DNA of 64,000 nucleotides from Streptomyces cacaoi (lineage in GTDB: Bacteria > Actinomycetota > Actinomycetes > Streptomycetales > Streptomycetaceae). The notes under the pieces are model-generated. The model worked only from the letters and a program-made list of their open reading frames with translations, was not told the DNA's origin and ran no database searches. Positions 16,767 to 25,906 of this stretch are shown in pieces. A program made the position numbers and the translations under genes. Each line of letters starts with the position of its first letter. Within the stretch, counting starts at the first letter, position 1. The DNA lies in NCBI RefSeq assembly GCF_006539165.1, contig NZ_BJMM01000033.1, positions 1 to 64,000 on the forward strand, given 5' to 3'.

Positions 16767-17932
16767 GAGCCCAGCGGGCCGCGGCCGGCCCCACGACGGC
16801 GGACGGTACGCCCTTCACCCTCGGGGTCGAGGAGGAGTTCCTGCTGGCGGGCTCCGACGAGGTCCCGGCGGTACGGCCCGGGGCGGACGTGCTCCTCGCC
16901 GGCGGAGGTACGCACACCTCCGAGGACCCCACGGTGCTGCACGGCGAGCTGCTGACGTCGATGGCCGAGACGGCGACGGGCGTCTGCACCGACCTGGGCC
17001 AGGTGCACGAGCAACTGTCCTCGGCCCGCGCCCGGCTGCGCGCGGCGGCGGGCGAGGCGGGCATCCGGCCGCTGCCCCTGGGGACGCCGCGCGTCGCCGG
17101 CCCGCCCCGGTCGGCCTCGCCGGGCCCCCACTACGGGCGCATGCGGCGCCTCTACGGCCATCTCGTCACCCAGAGCGAGACCTGCGGATGCCATGTGCAC
17201 GTGGGGACCTTCGACCGGGAGGCCGCGGTCTGGGCCGCCGGATACGTCCGCCCCTGGCTGCCCACCCTGCTGGCGCTCTCCGCCAACTCCCCGTTCTACA
17301 AGGGCGTCGACACCGGCTACGCCAGCTGGCGCACGGTGATGCTCAGCCGCTGGCCGACCCTGGAGATCCCGCCGCACTTCTCCTCGGCCGACGCCTACGA
17401 CCGGGCCGTGACCGCCCTCCAGCGGGGCGGCGTCCTCCCCCGGGGCTGCAACGCCTACTGGCTGGTGCGCCCCTCCTACCGCCTGCCCACGGTGGAACTG
17501 CGGGTCGCCGACACCGCCGCCACCGTCGACGAGGCCGTGCTCCAGGCGGGCCTCTCCCGCGCCCTCGTGCACACCGCGCTCGCCGCCCGCGCCGACGGTG
17601 AGCACCCGCCGCAGGTGGACGGCCACATGGCCTCCGCCGCGCTGTGGACCGCCGCCCGGCACGGGGTCCGTGGCCCCGCCCTGCACCCCTTCACGGGGCG
17701 CCAGGTGCCCGCCGCCGATCTGGTGTCCGAGCTGATGGCCCTGCTGCGTCCCGCGCTGCGCGCCGCCGGGGACCTGGACACCGTCCAGCGTCTGCTCGCC
17801 CGCGTGCTGCGGGACGGTACGGGCGCCGACCGCCAGCGCGCCACCGAACGGTACGGCACCCCCGACCCCGCCACCACGGCGCCCGCCTCCCCCCGGACGA
17901 CCCACCCGGCCGCCACCCCGTCCCCCTCGTGA
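16763..17932 (+). CDS. YbdK-family carboxylate-amine ligase (GCS2 type)
   Basis: A 389-residue protein of the glutamate-cysteine ligase type 2 / YbdK family. It begins with the hallmark TLGVEEEFLL and carries SETCGCHVHVG, the metal/ATP site of the fold, followed by ALSANSPFYKG and PTVELRVAD. The family makes an ATP-dependent amide bond between a carboxylate and an amine; the substrate here is unknown. The last 30 or so residues are a Pro/Thr/Ser tail. Its GTG start is coupled to a 9-codon leader peptide by a GTGA overlap. No neighbour gives a functional hint. Confidence 0.85.
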   Translation: MRAQRAAAGPTTADGTPFTLGVEEEFLLAGSDEVPAVRPGADVLLAGGGTHTSEDPTVLHGELLTSMAETATGVCTDLGQVHEQLSSARARLRAAAGEAGIRPLPLGTPRVAGPPRSASPGPHYGRMRRLYGHLVTQSETCGCHVHVGTFDREAAVWAAGYVRPWLPTLLALSANSPFYKGVDTGYASWRTVMLSRWPTLEIPPHFSSADAYDRAVTALQRGGVLPRGCNAYWLVRPSYRLPTVELRVADTAATVDEAVLQAGLSRALVHTALAARADGEHPPQVDGHMASAALWTAARHGVRGPALHPFTGRQVPAADLVSELMALLRPALRAAGDLDTVQRLLARVLRDGTGADRQRATERYGTPDPATTAPASPRTTHPAATPSPS

Positions 17933-18057
17933 CCGGGCGGGCTCCCCGCCGGGACGGACCGGAGGCGGGCCGCGGCGGGCGGGCCGCCCGGCGGGTGAGG
18001 GCCCGTCGGTGCGGCCCGTGCGCGGCCTGGCTAGGGTGAGGCCGACGTTGATCGCCG

Positions 18058-19858
18058 ATGTGCGGAGTGCGGGGGTGCCGGGTGCGGTCCGAGGCCGCGA
18101 TACGGGTACCGGTCGGGGAGGGCGCCGAGCGGTGGACGAGCCGCCGGGTGGACCGCCGGGTACTGCTCGTCGTGCACAACGTCACCTCGGCCGGCCGCCT
18201 GCTGGACGTACTGCCGCTGTTCCACGACGACTTCCGCGTCCAGCTGATGGTGACCTGCACGGGCTCGTCCGCGTTCGAGGGCGGCGTGCGCGAGCTGTTC
18301 GCGGAGCTGGGGCTTCCGGTGCTGCCGTGGGAGCAGGCGCTGGCCACCCCCGTGGACCTGGCGCTCTCCGCCAGCTTCGGCGGTCAACTCTCCCTGATCC
18401 AGGGCAAATTGGCTGTTCTTTCACACGGCGTCGGATATACCAAGAAGTTGGCCGGCGGGAGCCGGGAGCCGGGAGCCGGGAGCCGGGAGCCGGGAGCCGA
18501 CGTTCGGGTTGTCGGCGGAGTGGCTGTTGGCGGACGGCGTGCCGTACGTGGACGCGCTCGTGCTGTCGCACCCCGAGCAGACGGAGCGGCTGCGGCGGGT
18601 CTGCCCCGAGGCGGCGCACGCCGCGGTGGTCGCCGGCGACCCCTGCTACGACCGCATGCTGGCCGCCCGGCCCTACCGGGAGCGCTTCCGGCGTGCGCTG
18701 GGGGTACGGCGCGGCCAGCGGCTCGTGGTGCTGAACTCGACGTGGAACCCCGAGGGCTTCTTCGGCAGCGGCGGTGAAGGCGACGTCCTGCCGGGCCTGT
18801 TGCCGCGGCTGGCCGAGGAGCTGCCGGCCGACGACTTCCGGCTGGCGGCCGTGCTGCATCCGAACATCTGGTACGGCCACGGGCCGGGCCAGGTCCGTGC
18901 CTGGCTGGACCGGGCACGGCGGGCCGGGCTGACGCCGGTGGACCCGGTGCACGCCTGGCGCCAGGCGCTGCTGGCCGCCGATGTCGTCCTGGGGGACTTC
19001 GGCGCGGTCAGCTACTACGCGGCGGCCCTGGGCACCCCCGTCCTGCTGGGCTCCGCCTCCCGCGAGCGGCTCGACCCCGAGGCCCCGCTGGCGGACTTCG
19101 TCGCCCGCGCTCCCCGGCTGGACCCGCACGGCCCCCTGCGCGAGCAGGTGGAGAAGACCGCGGCGGAGCACCGTCCGTTCACCGGCCCGGCGCGGTACAC
19201 GAGTTCCGTGCCGGGCTCTTCGGCCGCGCTGCTCCGGCGGCACTTCTACCGGCTGATGGGGCTGCCGGAGCCCGCCGCACCCGCCCTGCTGGAGCCGCTG
19301 CCGCTGCCGCCGCACGAGCCGCCGCGGCGTACCGCGCCGCTGCACGTGCGTACCCGGGTGCACGGCGGCGAGGTGTGGATCGAGCGCTCCACGGCGCAGC
19401 CGTACGACGCCGCGGGCCTGTCGCATCTGGCGGTGCACGAGGAGACCCGGGACCCCGGCGATCTGACGGTGGCCGAGGTGATCGTGCGCGAGGGCCGGCC
19501 CGACGACCCCCGGCTGGGCGGTCCGGCGCACTGGACGGCGGAGGTCCTGCGCAGACATCCGCACTGCGGGCTCGCCGCCTATCTGACGGACGCCGACGCC
19601 TGCTTCGTACGGGCCCGGGGGCAGGGCGCGTTCCGGCTGACGGCGCTGCCGGAGGCCGACGCCGACCCGGCCGTGTACGCCTCCGCGCTGCACGCGTGGC
19701 TGGCGGACGGCGGCACGGTGCCGGACGGCGGGACGACGCTGCGGGTGCACGCGGCCTCGGCGGTGCACCCGGTGGCGGTCGTGCCGGCTACTCCGCTTCC
19801 TCGCAGCGCAGACGGAGCCGGGCCAGGTACTCCAGGTGGACGGCCGCTTCCGGGCTGA
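18058..19858 (+). pseudogene. CDP-glycerol-transferase-like gene, frameshifted at a heptamer repeat
   Basis: Two frames encode the two halves of one protein. The first (18058 to about 18500) contains VLLVVHNVTSAGRLLDVLP and LAVLSHGVGYTKKLA. The second (open from about 18499 to 19858) contains FGLSAEWLLADG, LSHPEQTERL, LNSTWNPEGFFG, VLHPNIWYGHG and DVVLGDFGAVSYYAAALGTPVLL. The last block resembles the donor site of CDP-glycerol/teichoic-acid glycerophosphotransferases. The halves meet in six perfect GGGAGCC copies. Removing one copy (or four) gives a continuous 598-codon frame: 1801-7 = 1794 bases. So this is a phase-variable gene, a recent pseudogene or a sequencing error. The 3' end overlaps the convergent STAND gene by 71 bp. 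The family has no firmly known role in Streptomyces. Confidence 0.75.
18457..18498 (+). repeat. Six tandem GGGAGCC heptamers in a coding region
   Basis: Six perfect head-to-tail copies of GGGAGCC. Because 7 is not a multiple of 3, each gain or loss of a unit changes the reading frame. With six copies the surrounding gene is out of frame; with five or two it is in frame. Such repeats expand and shrink by slipped-strand replication. Confidence 0.95.
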
Positions 19859-21911
19859 GCAGCTGTTCGGCCCGGGCGATCTCGGTGCGGGCGCCCGCGG
19901 TGTCACCGGCCAGGAGCAGCGTCTCGGCGAGGTCCGTGAGGGTCCGGGCCCGGTTGTAGGCGTCGCCCAGCGCGGCGAAGGAGTCCCGCGCGGCCTCCAG
20001 GCGTGCGCGGGCGCGGTCCCACTCCGCCATGCCGCGCAGCGCCCGGCCCTGGTGGCGCTCGATCAGGGCGAGGGCGCGCGGCAGGTCCTCGGCGCCCTCC
20101 TCGCCGGGCGCGATCCGCCGGTAGATCCGCTCCGCCTCGATGAACCGCTCGTACGCCTCCTCCGGCCGCAACTCGTACAGCCGCAGCAGGCCGAGCAGTT
20201 CGACGGAGGACGCCTCGCCGCGGGTGTGGCCCGCGGTGTGCTCGGCGTCCACGGCGCGGCGTGCCGCCTCCTCGGCCTCCTCCCAGCGCTCCAGTTCGCC
20301 GAGGCAGTGGGCGAGCTGGAACTGGAGGGCGCCGGCCGTGCGGGAGCCCGGGTACTGCTCGACGGCGCGGCGTGCGGCGAGCCGCAGCGCGGGCAGCACC
20401 TCGTCCCGGTACCCGGCCTTGAGCTGGAGCGGCCACAGTGCGCGGGCGAGCCGCAGGGCGGTCTCGTGGTGCTGGTAGGCGTCGGCGACGAGGACGGCGC
20501 GGACCAGGTTCTCCCGGTCGTGGACGAGGGCCTGGAGCCCGGCGGTCTCGTCCGGGAAGGGCTCGTGCGGGCCCGGTGCCGGTTCGGTGCGCCAGCTCTG
20601 CGGGAGGGTGGCGTGCGCGGCGTGCAGCGCCCGGTCGAGCAGGCCGTCCAGCGTGCGGGAGACCGCGGCGGCGCACTCGGCGATGCCGTGCTCCGGGCCG
20701 GCGCTTTCCTCCAGGCAGCGCCGGACCTCGGGCCGGAACCGGTAGCGCCCGTCGCCTGCCGGGTCCAACAGTTGCCGCTCCACGGCCTCTTCGAGCATGG
20801 CTCCGGCCTCGTCCTGTGCCGTGCCGGCGGCCCAGCCGGCCAGCCGGGCGTCGATCAGGGGCCAGTCGCCGAGCGCGGTCAGCCGGCACAGCCGGGCCGC
20901 CTCCGGCCGCAGGGCGCGGCAGGCCGCCTGCACCACGCCGCGCATAGGATGCTGCGCCATCGTGCTCTCTCCCTCGTCGGGCACGGGTGACTCCTCGGAC
21001 AGCAGCCGGGACGCCGCGGCCTTCAGCGCGAAGGCGTTGCCCGCGCAGTGCTCCAGCACGGCGGGCAACTGCCTTTTGACGCGGGCCACTTCTTCCGTGC
21101 CGACGGCCCTGCGCAGCATCTTGACGGCGTCGCTCCTGCTCAGCGGCGGTACGGCGATGCGTTCGGCCTCCAGCGCGAAGGGCGGCCCCGAGGCCACCAC
21201 GAGCAGGAAGACCTCGGGTGTGGCGGGCACGAGGGCGCGGACCTGCGCGGCGGAGGACGCGTGGTCGACGACGATCAACGCGCGGCGGCCCGCGGTGAGT
21301 TCGCGGTAGAGCTCCTGGCGCCGGACCTCGCCGGCAGGCAGTTGTGCGACGCCCATCTTCCGCAGCAGGGAGGCCAGCACGGCGGCGGGTTCCGGCCCGT
21401 GCTGCCCGGCGGCGCCGCGCAGATCGAGGTGGAAGCGCCCGTCGGGGTACCGCTCGAACTGTTCGGCGCCCCAGTACAGGGCGGTCGCGCTGGTGCCGAT
21501 CCCCGGCGGGCCGTGCAGCAGGGCGACCCGGGGCCGTCCGCCGGCGGGGCGCGCCGCCTCGCGGGTCAGCTGTCTGCGGGCCCGTTCCCGGTCGACGAAG
21601 TCCCGGGTGGCGGGCGGCAGTCCGGGCCCCGGGCGCAGCACCGGCGCCGTGCCGGGCAGGGTGCGCAACAGCAGCGCCCACTCGCCGGCCAGCCGCCCGT
21701 CCTCGCCCAGGCGCGCGTGGACCGCACGCGCCAGTGCCTCCCCGTCGGCGGCGCCGGCGGGCAGCGGCGGGGCCTGCCGGCCCAGGGTCCGCCGCACCTG
21801 TGCGCCGGTCGTCAGCAGCAGTTGTTTGCCCATCTCGCCGGCCGCGCCGTTCCACACCGCGGTGAAGAACGCGGTGAGCGCGCCCACCGTCACCCCTTCG
21901 ATCACGACCAC
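19788..21911 (-). CDS. STAND (NB-ARC-like) NTPase with TPR repeats, degenerate P-loop
   Basis: A 707-residue protein. It has a short N-terminal hydrophobic/helical region (VTVGALTAFFTAVWNG), a nucleotide-binding region (about 110-320) with RRALIVVDHA as a Walker B-like segment, and a C-terminal half of tetratricopeptide-like helical pairs (about 440-707). The expected Walker A lysine is absent: the loop reads GPPGIGTSA, with T140 in the lysine position. This may prevent ATP hydrolysis or even binding. Such proteins act as regulators or scaffolds in Streptomyces. It overlaps the frameshifted gene at its 3' end and is separated by a terminator from the siderophore genes upstream, so it is probably unrelated to them. 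Confidence 0.75.
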   Translation of the reverse strand: MVVIEGVTVGALTAFFTAVWNGAAGEMGKQLLLTTGAQVRRTLGRQAPPLPAGAADGEALARAVHARLGEDGRLAGEWALLLRTLPGTAPVLRPGPGLPPATRDFVDRERARRQLTREAARPAGGRPRVALLHGPPGIGTSATALYWGAEQFERYPDGRFHLDLRGAAGQHGPEPAAVLASLLRKMGVAQLPAGEVRRQELYRELTAGRRALIVVDHASSAAQVRALVPATPEVFLLVVASGPPFALEAERIAVPPLSRSDAVKMLRRAVGTEEVARVKRQLPAVLEHCAGNAFALKAAASRLLSEESPVPDEGESTMAQHPMRGVVQAACRALRPEAARLCRLTALGDWPLIDARLAGWAAGTAQDEAGAMLEEAVERQLLDPAGDGRYRFRPEVRRCLEESAGPEHGIAECAAAVSRTLDGLLDRALHAAHATLPQSWRTEPAPGPHEPFPDETAGLQALVHDRENLVRAVLVADAYQHHETALRLARALWPLQLKAGYRDEVLPALRLAARRAVEQYPGSRTAGALQFQLAHCLGELERWEEAEEAARRAVDAEHTAGHTRGEASSVELLGLLRLYELRPEEAYERFIEAERIYRRIAPGEEGAEDLPRALALIERHQGRALRGMAEWDRARARLEAARDSFAALGDAYNRARTLTDLAETLLLAGDTAGARTEIARAEQLLSPEAAVHLEYLARLRLRCEEAE

Positions 21912-21951
21912 CCCTCCCCTGGCACCGGCCTCGGGCCGGACTGTATCCGCA

Positions 21952-21983
21952 GGACCGGGGCGGCGGACCCACCGCCCCGGTCC
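21952..21983 (-). terminator. Stem-loop terminator after the siderophore-binding protein gene
   Basis: A perfect 12-bp stem (21952-21963 with 21972-21983) with an 8-nt loop. It lies downstream of the leftward binding-protein gene, which stops at 22068, and upstream of the STAND gene start at 21911. It probably ends the glycosyltransferase-esterase-binding protein transcript. Confidence 0.65.
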
Positions 21984-22067
21984 ACCGTGCCGTACACGGC
22001 GGGTTGTTGTCGCGGTGGCCGCCGCCCCGCGCGGGGGCCGACGGGTGCCGGGGGGCGGGGCGGGCCG

Positions 22068-23039
22068 TCAGTCCGCCAGGTGGGAGGTGAGGTCGTCGAG
22101 GACGGCGCGGGCGGCGAGGGGGCCGCCGGAGCTGTTCCAGGCCGAGCCCTCGACGACGACCGCATGGCCCTCGCGTACGGCCTTCAGACGGCCGAAGTTG
22201 GGCACCTTCCGGGCCTCGGCGAGGGCCTTCTCGCCGGACTTCTCGTCGCCGAGGGTGCCGAAGAAGAGCCAGTCGCCGTCGATGGTGTCCAGCTTCTCCA
22301 GGCTGACGGGCTCGCTGTGGCCGGCGCTCTCGCCCTGCTGGTCCGCCGGCCGCTTCAGGCCGAGCGCCGTGAGCGTGGAGCCGACGTGGCCCCTGCCCTT
22401 GCCGACGACGGAGGGCGCCCCGTCCTGCCAGCGGACGACGCTGGTGACGGCCCCGGCGTTCCCGCCGAGCCCGTCCCGGGTGCGGGCCACGTCCCGGTCG
22501 AAGTCCTTCAGCCACTTGTCGGCCGCCGCCTTGTCGTCGAGGGCGTCGGCGGTGGCCCGGAAGGACTTCTTCCAGTCCTCGTTGAGCTTCGCGGTGAGCA
22601 CGGTGGGCGCGATGTCCCGGAGTTTGTCCATGAACCGCTTGGAGCCGGTGGTCTCGTCCAGCAGGATCAGATCGGGGTCGAGGACGGCGAGCTTCTCCAG
22701 GTCGGGCTCGGCGACGGTGGCCACGACCTTCGCCTTGTCGGCCTTCTTCGCCAGATAGGTGGACACGCCCTGCTGCCCGCGGCCGGACGTGGCGCCGATG
22801 GGCTCGTGCCCCAGGGCGAGCGCCGCGTCCAGGGTGGGCTCGCTCAGGGTGACGATCTTCTTCGGGTTCTCGGGGACCTTCACCTTCTTGCCGTCGGCGT
22901 CGGTGACGGTGCGGGTGCCGGACGAGCCGTCGGCCTTCCCGGACGAGCCGTCGTCGCTGCCGCAGCCGGCGAGGACGAGGGCGCTTGCCAGGGTGAGCGC
23001 GGCGAGCGTGCCGGGCCTGCGGTACTGGGCGGATCTCAT
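22068..23039 (-). CDS. fepB: Ferric-siderophore ABC transporter substrate-binding lipoprotein
   Basis: A 323-residue lipoprotein. The signal MRSAQYRRPGTLAAL leads to a lipobox (LAGC), followed by a Ser/Gly linker. The mature part is a class III (FepB/BtuF-type) binding protein, with KKIVTLSEPTLDAALALG in the first lobe and LAVLDPDLILLDE. It would bind the ferric siderophore outside the membrane and deliver it to the permeases encoded at 33292-35468. I chose the second in-frame ATG (23039) because it starts directly at the signal peptide; the track start at 23063 adds eight residues before it. It is the last gene of the iron-box-controlled leftward unit, 63 bp after the esterase. The cargo is probably the catecholate made by this locus. 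Confidence 0.85.
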   Translation of the reverse strand: MRSAQYRRPGTLAALTLASALVLAGCGSDDGSSGKADGSSGTRTVTDADGKKVKVPENPKKIVTLSEPTLDAALALGHEPIGATSGRGQQGVSTYLAKKADKAKVVATVAEPDLEKLAVLDPDLILLDETTGSKRFMDKLRDIAPTVLTAKLNEDWKKSFRATADALDDKAAADKWLKDFDRDVARTRDGLGGNAGAVTSVVRWQDGAPSVVGKGRGHVGSTLTALGLKRPADQQGESAGHSEPVSLEKLDTIDGDWLFFGTLGDEKSGEKALAEARKVPNFGRLKAVREGHAVVVEGSAWNSSGGPLAARAVLDDLTSHLAD

Positions 23040-23102
23040 GACGGGAACTCCTGGTGTGTACAAGGGGGTTGAGCGACCGGCGGCCGGTGAACGACCCGAC
23101 GG

Positions 23103-24596
23103 TCAGGGGGTGTGCAGGGCGGCGAGGCCGTCGGCGAGTGCGCCGCTCCAGCACACGTAGTCGTGGCCACCGTTGAACTCGGTGTGGGTGACGGCGTATC
23201 CGCGCTCGCGCAGCCGGGTGTGCAGGGCGCGCGCCATGGTGGCCATGGCGCCCTCGTGCACCCCGGCGTCGATCCGCAGCCGCAGTCCGGCGCGCACCGG
23301 CGCGGTGGTGAACTCCCGGGTGAGCCACTGTTCGCCCTCGCCGGTGTGCGGCGGGATGCCGGGGCCGACACCGGGGTGCCACCACAGCGAGGGCGACTGG
23401 CCGATGACGTTGCCGACGCGGTCGCCGCGCTGCCCGAGCCCGGCGTAGAGCGCGGTGAGCCCGCCGAGGCTCTGTCCGGCGACGGTGGTGCGCGCCGGGT
23501 CGGCGGTGAGCGGCAGGCGGGCGGCCGCCCAGGGCAGCAGCTCCTCGGTGAGGAAGTCGGTGTACGCCTGCCTTCCGCCGAACTCCCGCATACGGGTGGG
23601 GTTGTCGACGGCGTGCGGGGCGAGGACGGCCAGCGGGCGGACCGCGCCGTCGGCGTGCAGATTGTCGAAGAGGTGCTCGGCGCCGAGCTGCCCGAACCAC
23701 ATGTCGCCGTCCAGCAGGATCAGCACGTCCAGCTCGGCGGGCCACGGCCGGGGCGGCAGCCGGACCCACACCTCCCGCTCGGCGCCCAGCGCCCGGGAGG
23801 CGAGGCGGTGCCGTGCGACGGTGCCGCGCGCCACCCCGTCCCGGCGGGCCGCCCACGGCTGGGGCGGCGCGTCGGGCAGCGCGAAGACGGAGCCGGGCGG
23901 CCCGTGCCAACGGGTGGCCACCGTGTGCGGGTTGAGCGGGTCGCGGACCGCGGAGGGGACCAGCGCGCGGAGCCGTGTCTGCGCCGCGGAAGGCTCCTCG
24001 GCGCCCTCACCGGAACCGGGGCCGGGAACGGGAGCGGGCGCGCCGGGGCGGGTGGCCGGGTCACGGTCGGCTGCGATCCGGTAGGAGCCGCGGTGGTCCG
24101 AGCGCAGCCGGTAGCACAGGTGCCAGACATCGGTACCGGGGACCCGCTCCAGCAGGCCGGAGGTGTAGTCGGAGCGGTCGATGAGGCGGTTGGCCAGCAG
24201 GAGCACGGTGTGCGTTCCGGGCCCGCCCCGCCACAGGAAGGTGACGGCGCGGTGCTCCGGCTCTCCCGGCAGGGGTTCGACGAGCGGCGTACCGGAGTCC
24301 GCCACCTCGGCCCAGAACCGGGCCAGTTCGGCCTCGTGTGCGGCCGGGTCGGCGCCGTGGGCGGCGAGCCGTGCGACGAGCCGGGCGATGCGCGGGCTCG
24401 GCACCCGGCGGGCCGCGGCGGAGTGGCCGTCCGGCGTACCGCGTGCGGGCTCCCTGCCGTCCAGCACGGCGGCATGCGGTACGGCGGCATGCGGTACGGC
24501 GTCCCGGCCCGCGGGGGTGCCGCCCGGTGCGGGGCACGGGCCCAACGGTGCCGCCGGGTCGGGCGCGTGGTGTGCGGCGTCCGCGCAGGGGGTCAT
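23103..24596 (-). CDS. fes: Enterochelin esterase (Fes/IroD type)
   Basis: A 497-residue cytoplasmic serine esterase with no signal peptide. The N-terminal half fits the Fes substrate domain (for example AVTFLWRGG and the LLERVPGTDVW segment). The C-terminal alpha/beta-hydrolase part has VLILLDGDMWF, the nucleophile S376 in GQSLGG and the histidine in FNGGHDYVCW. Fes-type enzymes open the serine trilactone of ferric enterobactin so that iron can be released. IroD does the same for glucosylated enterobactin. The start overlaps the glycosyltransferase stop by 4 bp, as expected for genes that work on one molecule. An Ala/Pro/Gly-rich loop at about 195-205 is lineage-specific. Confidence 0.87.
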   Translation of the reverse strand: MTPCADAAHHAPDPAAPLGPCPAPGGTPAGRDAVPHAAVPHAAVLDGREPARGTPDGHSAAARRVPSPRIARLVARLAAHGADPAAHEAELARFWAEVADSGTPLVEPLPGEPEHRAVTFLWRGGPGTHTVLLLANRLIDRSDYTSGLLERVPGTDVWHLCYRLRSDHRGSYRIAADRDPATRPGAPAPVPGPGSGEGAEEPSAAQTRLRALVPSAVRDPLNPHTVATRWHGPPGSVFALPDAPPQPWAARRDGVARGTVARHRLASRALGAEREVWVRLPPRPWPAELDVLILLDGDMWFGQLGAEHLFDNLHADGAVRPLAVLAPHAVDNPTRMREFGGRQAYTDFLTEELLPWAAARLPLTADPARTTVAGQSLGGLTALYAGLGQRGDRVGNVIGQSPSLWWHPGVGPGIPPHTGEGEQWLTREFTTAPVRAGLRLRIDAGVHEGAMATMARALHTRLRERGYAVTHTEFNGGHDYVCWSGALADGLAALHTP

Positions 24597-25765
24597 GCCG
24601 GGCTCCCGTGTGCGGGCGCGGGCCCGGCCGGGCGGCGGATGAGCGCGAGTTGGGTGAGGCGGCCGACGGTCTCGGCGGGGCTGGGCACGGTGGCCATCTC
24701 CTCGGCCGTCTCCCGGGCGGCGCGGGCGAGGCCCTCGTCGGTCAGCAGCCGTGCGACGAGCGCGGGCGTGAGGCCCTCCGGCCCGTCGGGGACGAGGCCG
24801 CAGCCGCGGGCGTGCACGGCGGCGGCGTTGGCGGGCCGGTCGGCGCCCTGGCCGAGGACGATCTGCGGCAGCCCGGAGTCGAGCGCGGTGAGGGTGGTGC
24901 CGGCGCCGCCGTGGTGGACGACGGCGTCGGAGGCGTCGAGCAGCGCGCCGAGCGGGATCCAGGGCACGGGCCGTACGTTGCCGGGGAGTTCGCCGAGGGC
25001 GGAGAGGTCGGTACCGCCCAGCGCGAGGACGAATTCGGCATCGGACTCCCGTGCGGCCTCCACGACCCGGGCGAGCGGCGAGATCCCGTCGACGACGGGC
25101 TGGACGGTGCCGAGCGTGACGGTGACACGGGGCCTCTCGCGCGGCGCGAGGAGCCAGTCGGGCAGCGCGGCCCCGCCGTTGTAGGGCACGTAGCGCATGA
25201 ACCAGCGGCGTGGTTCGCGGTTGGTGCTCATGCTGGGCGGGGCGACGTCGAGCCAGGCGGCGAGGGGCGCGGGCCCGTCGAGGCCGTGCCGCGTGTAGGC
25301 GTCGGCGAGGGCGTCGTTCATCATGCCCACGTGTGCGCCGGTGTGGCCGAAGCCGACGGCGTGCAGCACGGAGGGGATGCCGAGGCGGGCGGCGACGAGC
25401 TGGCCCACGACCCCGTTGGGGGTGTGGACGACGAGGTCGGGCTGCCAGGCGCGGCCGAACTCGACCATGCGGTCGGCCATGTCGTCGCTGAAGAAGGAGA
25501 ATCCGCGGCCCTTGGCGGGCGCCCCGGCCTCACCGGGGGACGGCGGCCGGCCCCGGCGCTGCTTCTCCATCCGCGCGTAGCGCGCGTCCGGGTCGAGGCC
25601 GGGTGCGCAGTCGGCGGCGAGCAGCCCGGCCTCGCGGGTGCGCTGCACGGCGGCGCCGCAGGTGCCGACGAGCACGTCGTGGCCGGCCGCGCGGAGGGCC
25701 TGGGCGAGCGGAACCATCGGGTAGAGCAGCCCGAAGAAGGGCGGGCCGGCGAACAGGACGCGCAT
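24593..25765 (-). CDS. MGT-family glycosyltransferase, IroB-like candidate
   Basis: A 390-residue GT-B glycosyltransferase of the macrolide/UGT family. The N-terminal acceptor domain starts MRVLFAGPPFFGLLYPMVPLA. The C-terminal donor site contains VVHHGGAGTTLTALDSGLPQIV followed by GADRPANAA, the place where the family's Asp/Gln sugar-binding residues lie. I chose ATG 25765, with AGCAGG upstream, over the track start, which adds 21 unrelated residues. Its position beside a Fes-type esterase and a fused ABC exporter mirrors iroB-iroC-iroD of salmochelin loci, where IroB puts C-glucose on dihydroxybenzoyl rings. Here the rml genes nearby suggest dTDP-L-rhamnose as donor. Acceptor and bond type cannot be read from the sequence. 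Confidence 0.83.
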   Translation of the reverse strand: MRVLFAGPPFFGLLYPMVPLAQALRAAGHDVLVGTCGAAVQRTREAGLLAADCAPGLDPDARYARMEKQRRGRPPSPGEAGAPAKGRGFSFFSDDMADRMVEFGRAWQPDLVVHTPNGVVGQLVAARLGIPSVLHAVGFGHTGAHVGMMNDALADAYTRHGLDGPAPLAAWLDVAPPSMSTNREPRRWFMRYVPYNGGAALPDWLLAPRERPRVTVTLGTVQPVVDGISPLARVVEAARESDAEFVLALGGTDLSALGELPGNVRPVPWIPLGALLDASDAVVHHGGAGTTLTALDSGLPQIVLGQGADRPANAAAVHARGCGLVPDGPEGLTPALVARLLTDEGLARAARETAEEMATVPSPAETVGRLTQLALIRRPAGPAPAHGSPA

Positions 25766-25883
25766 CGGACCTGCTTTCTGGTGTCGACACCGGACAGGGG
25801 CACGGCCGGCCCGCGCCGTGGCCGCCACCGCCCCGCCGTCCGCGGTGTGGTGGAGGTCACACGACCCATGGGGTGACCGCTAC

Positions 25884-25902
25884 TTAGGTAAGCCTAAGCT
25901 AA
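25884..25902. promoter_or_regulatory. Iron box (DmdR1/IdeR operator) between divergent siderophore units
   Basis: TTAGGTAAGCCTAAGCTAA is a 19-bp near-palindrome that differs from the actinobacterial iron-box consensus at two key positions. It lies 4 bp before the GTG of the ABC exporter and 118 bp from the glycosyltransferase start. Iron-loaded DmdR1/IdeR bound here would repress both directions. Its closeness to the GTG suggests the exporter mRNA is leaderless or nearly so. Confidence 0.82.
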
Positions 25903-25906
25903 TCAT

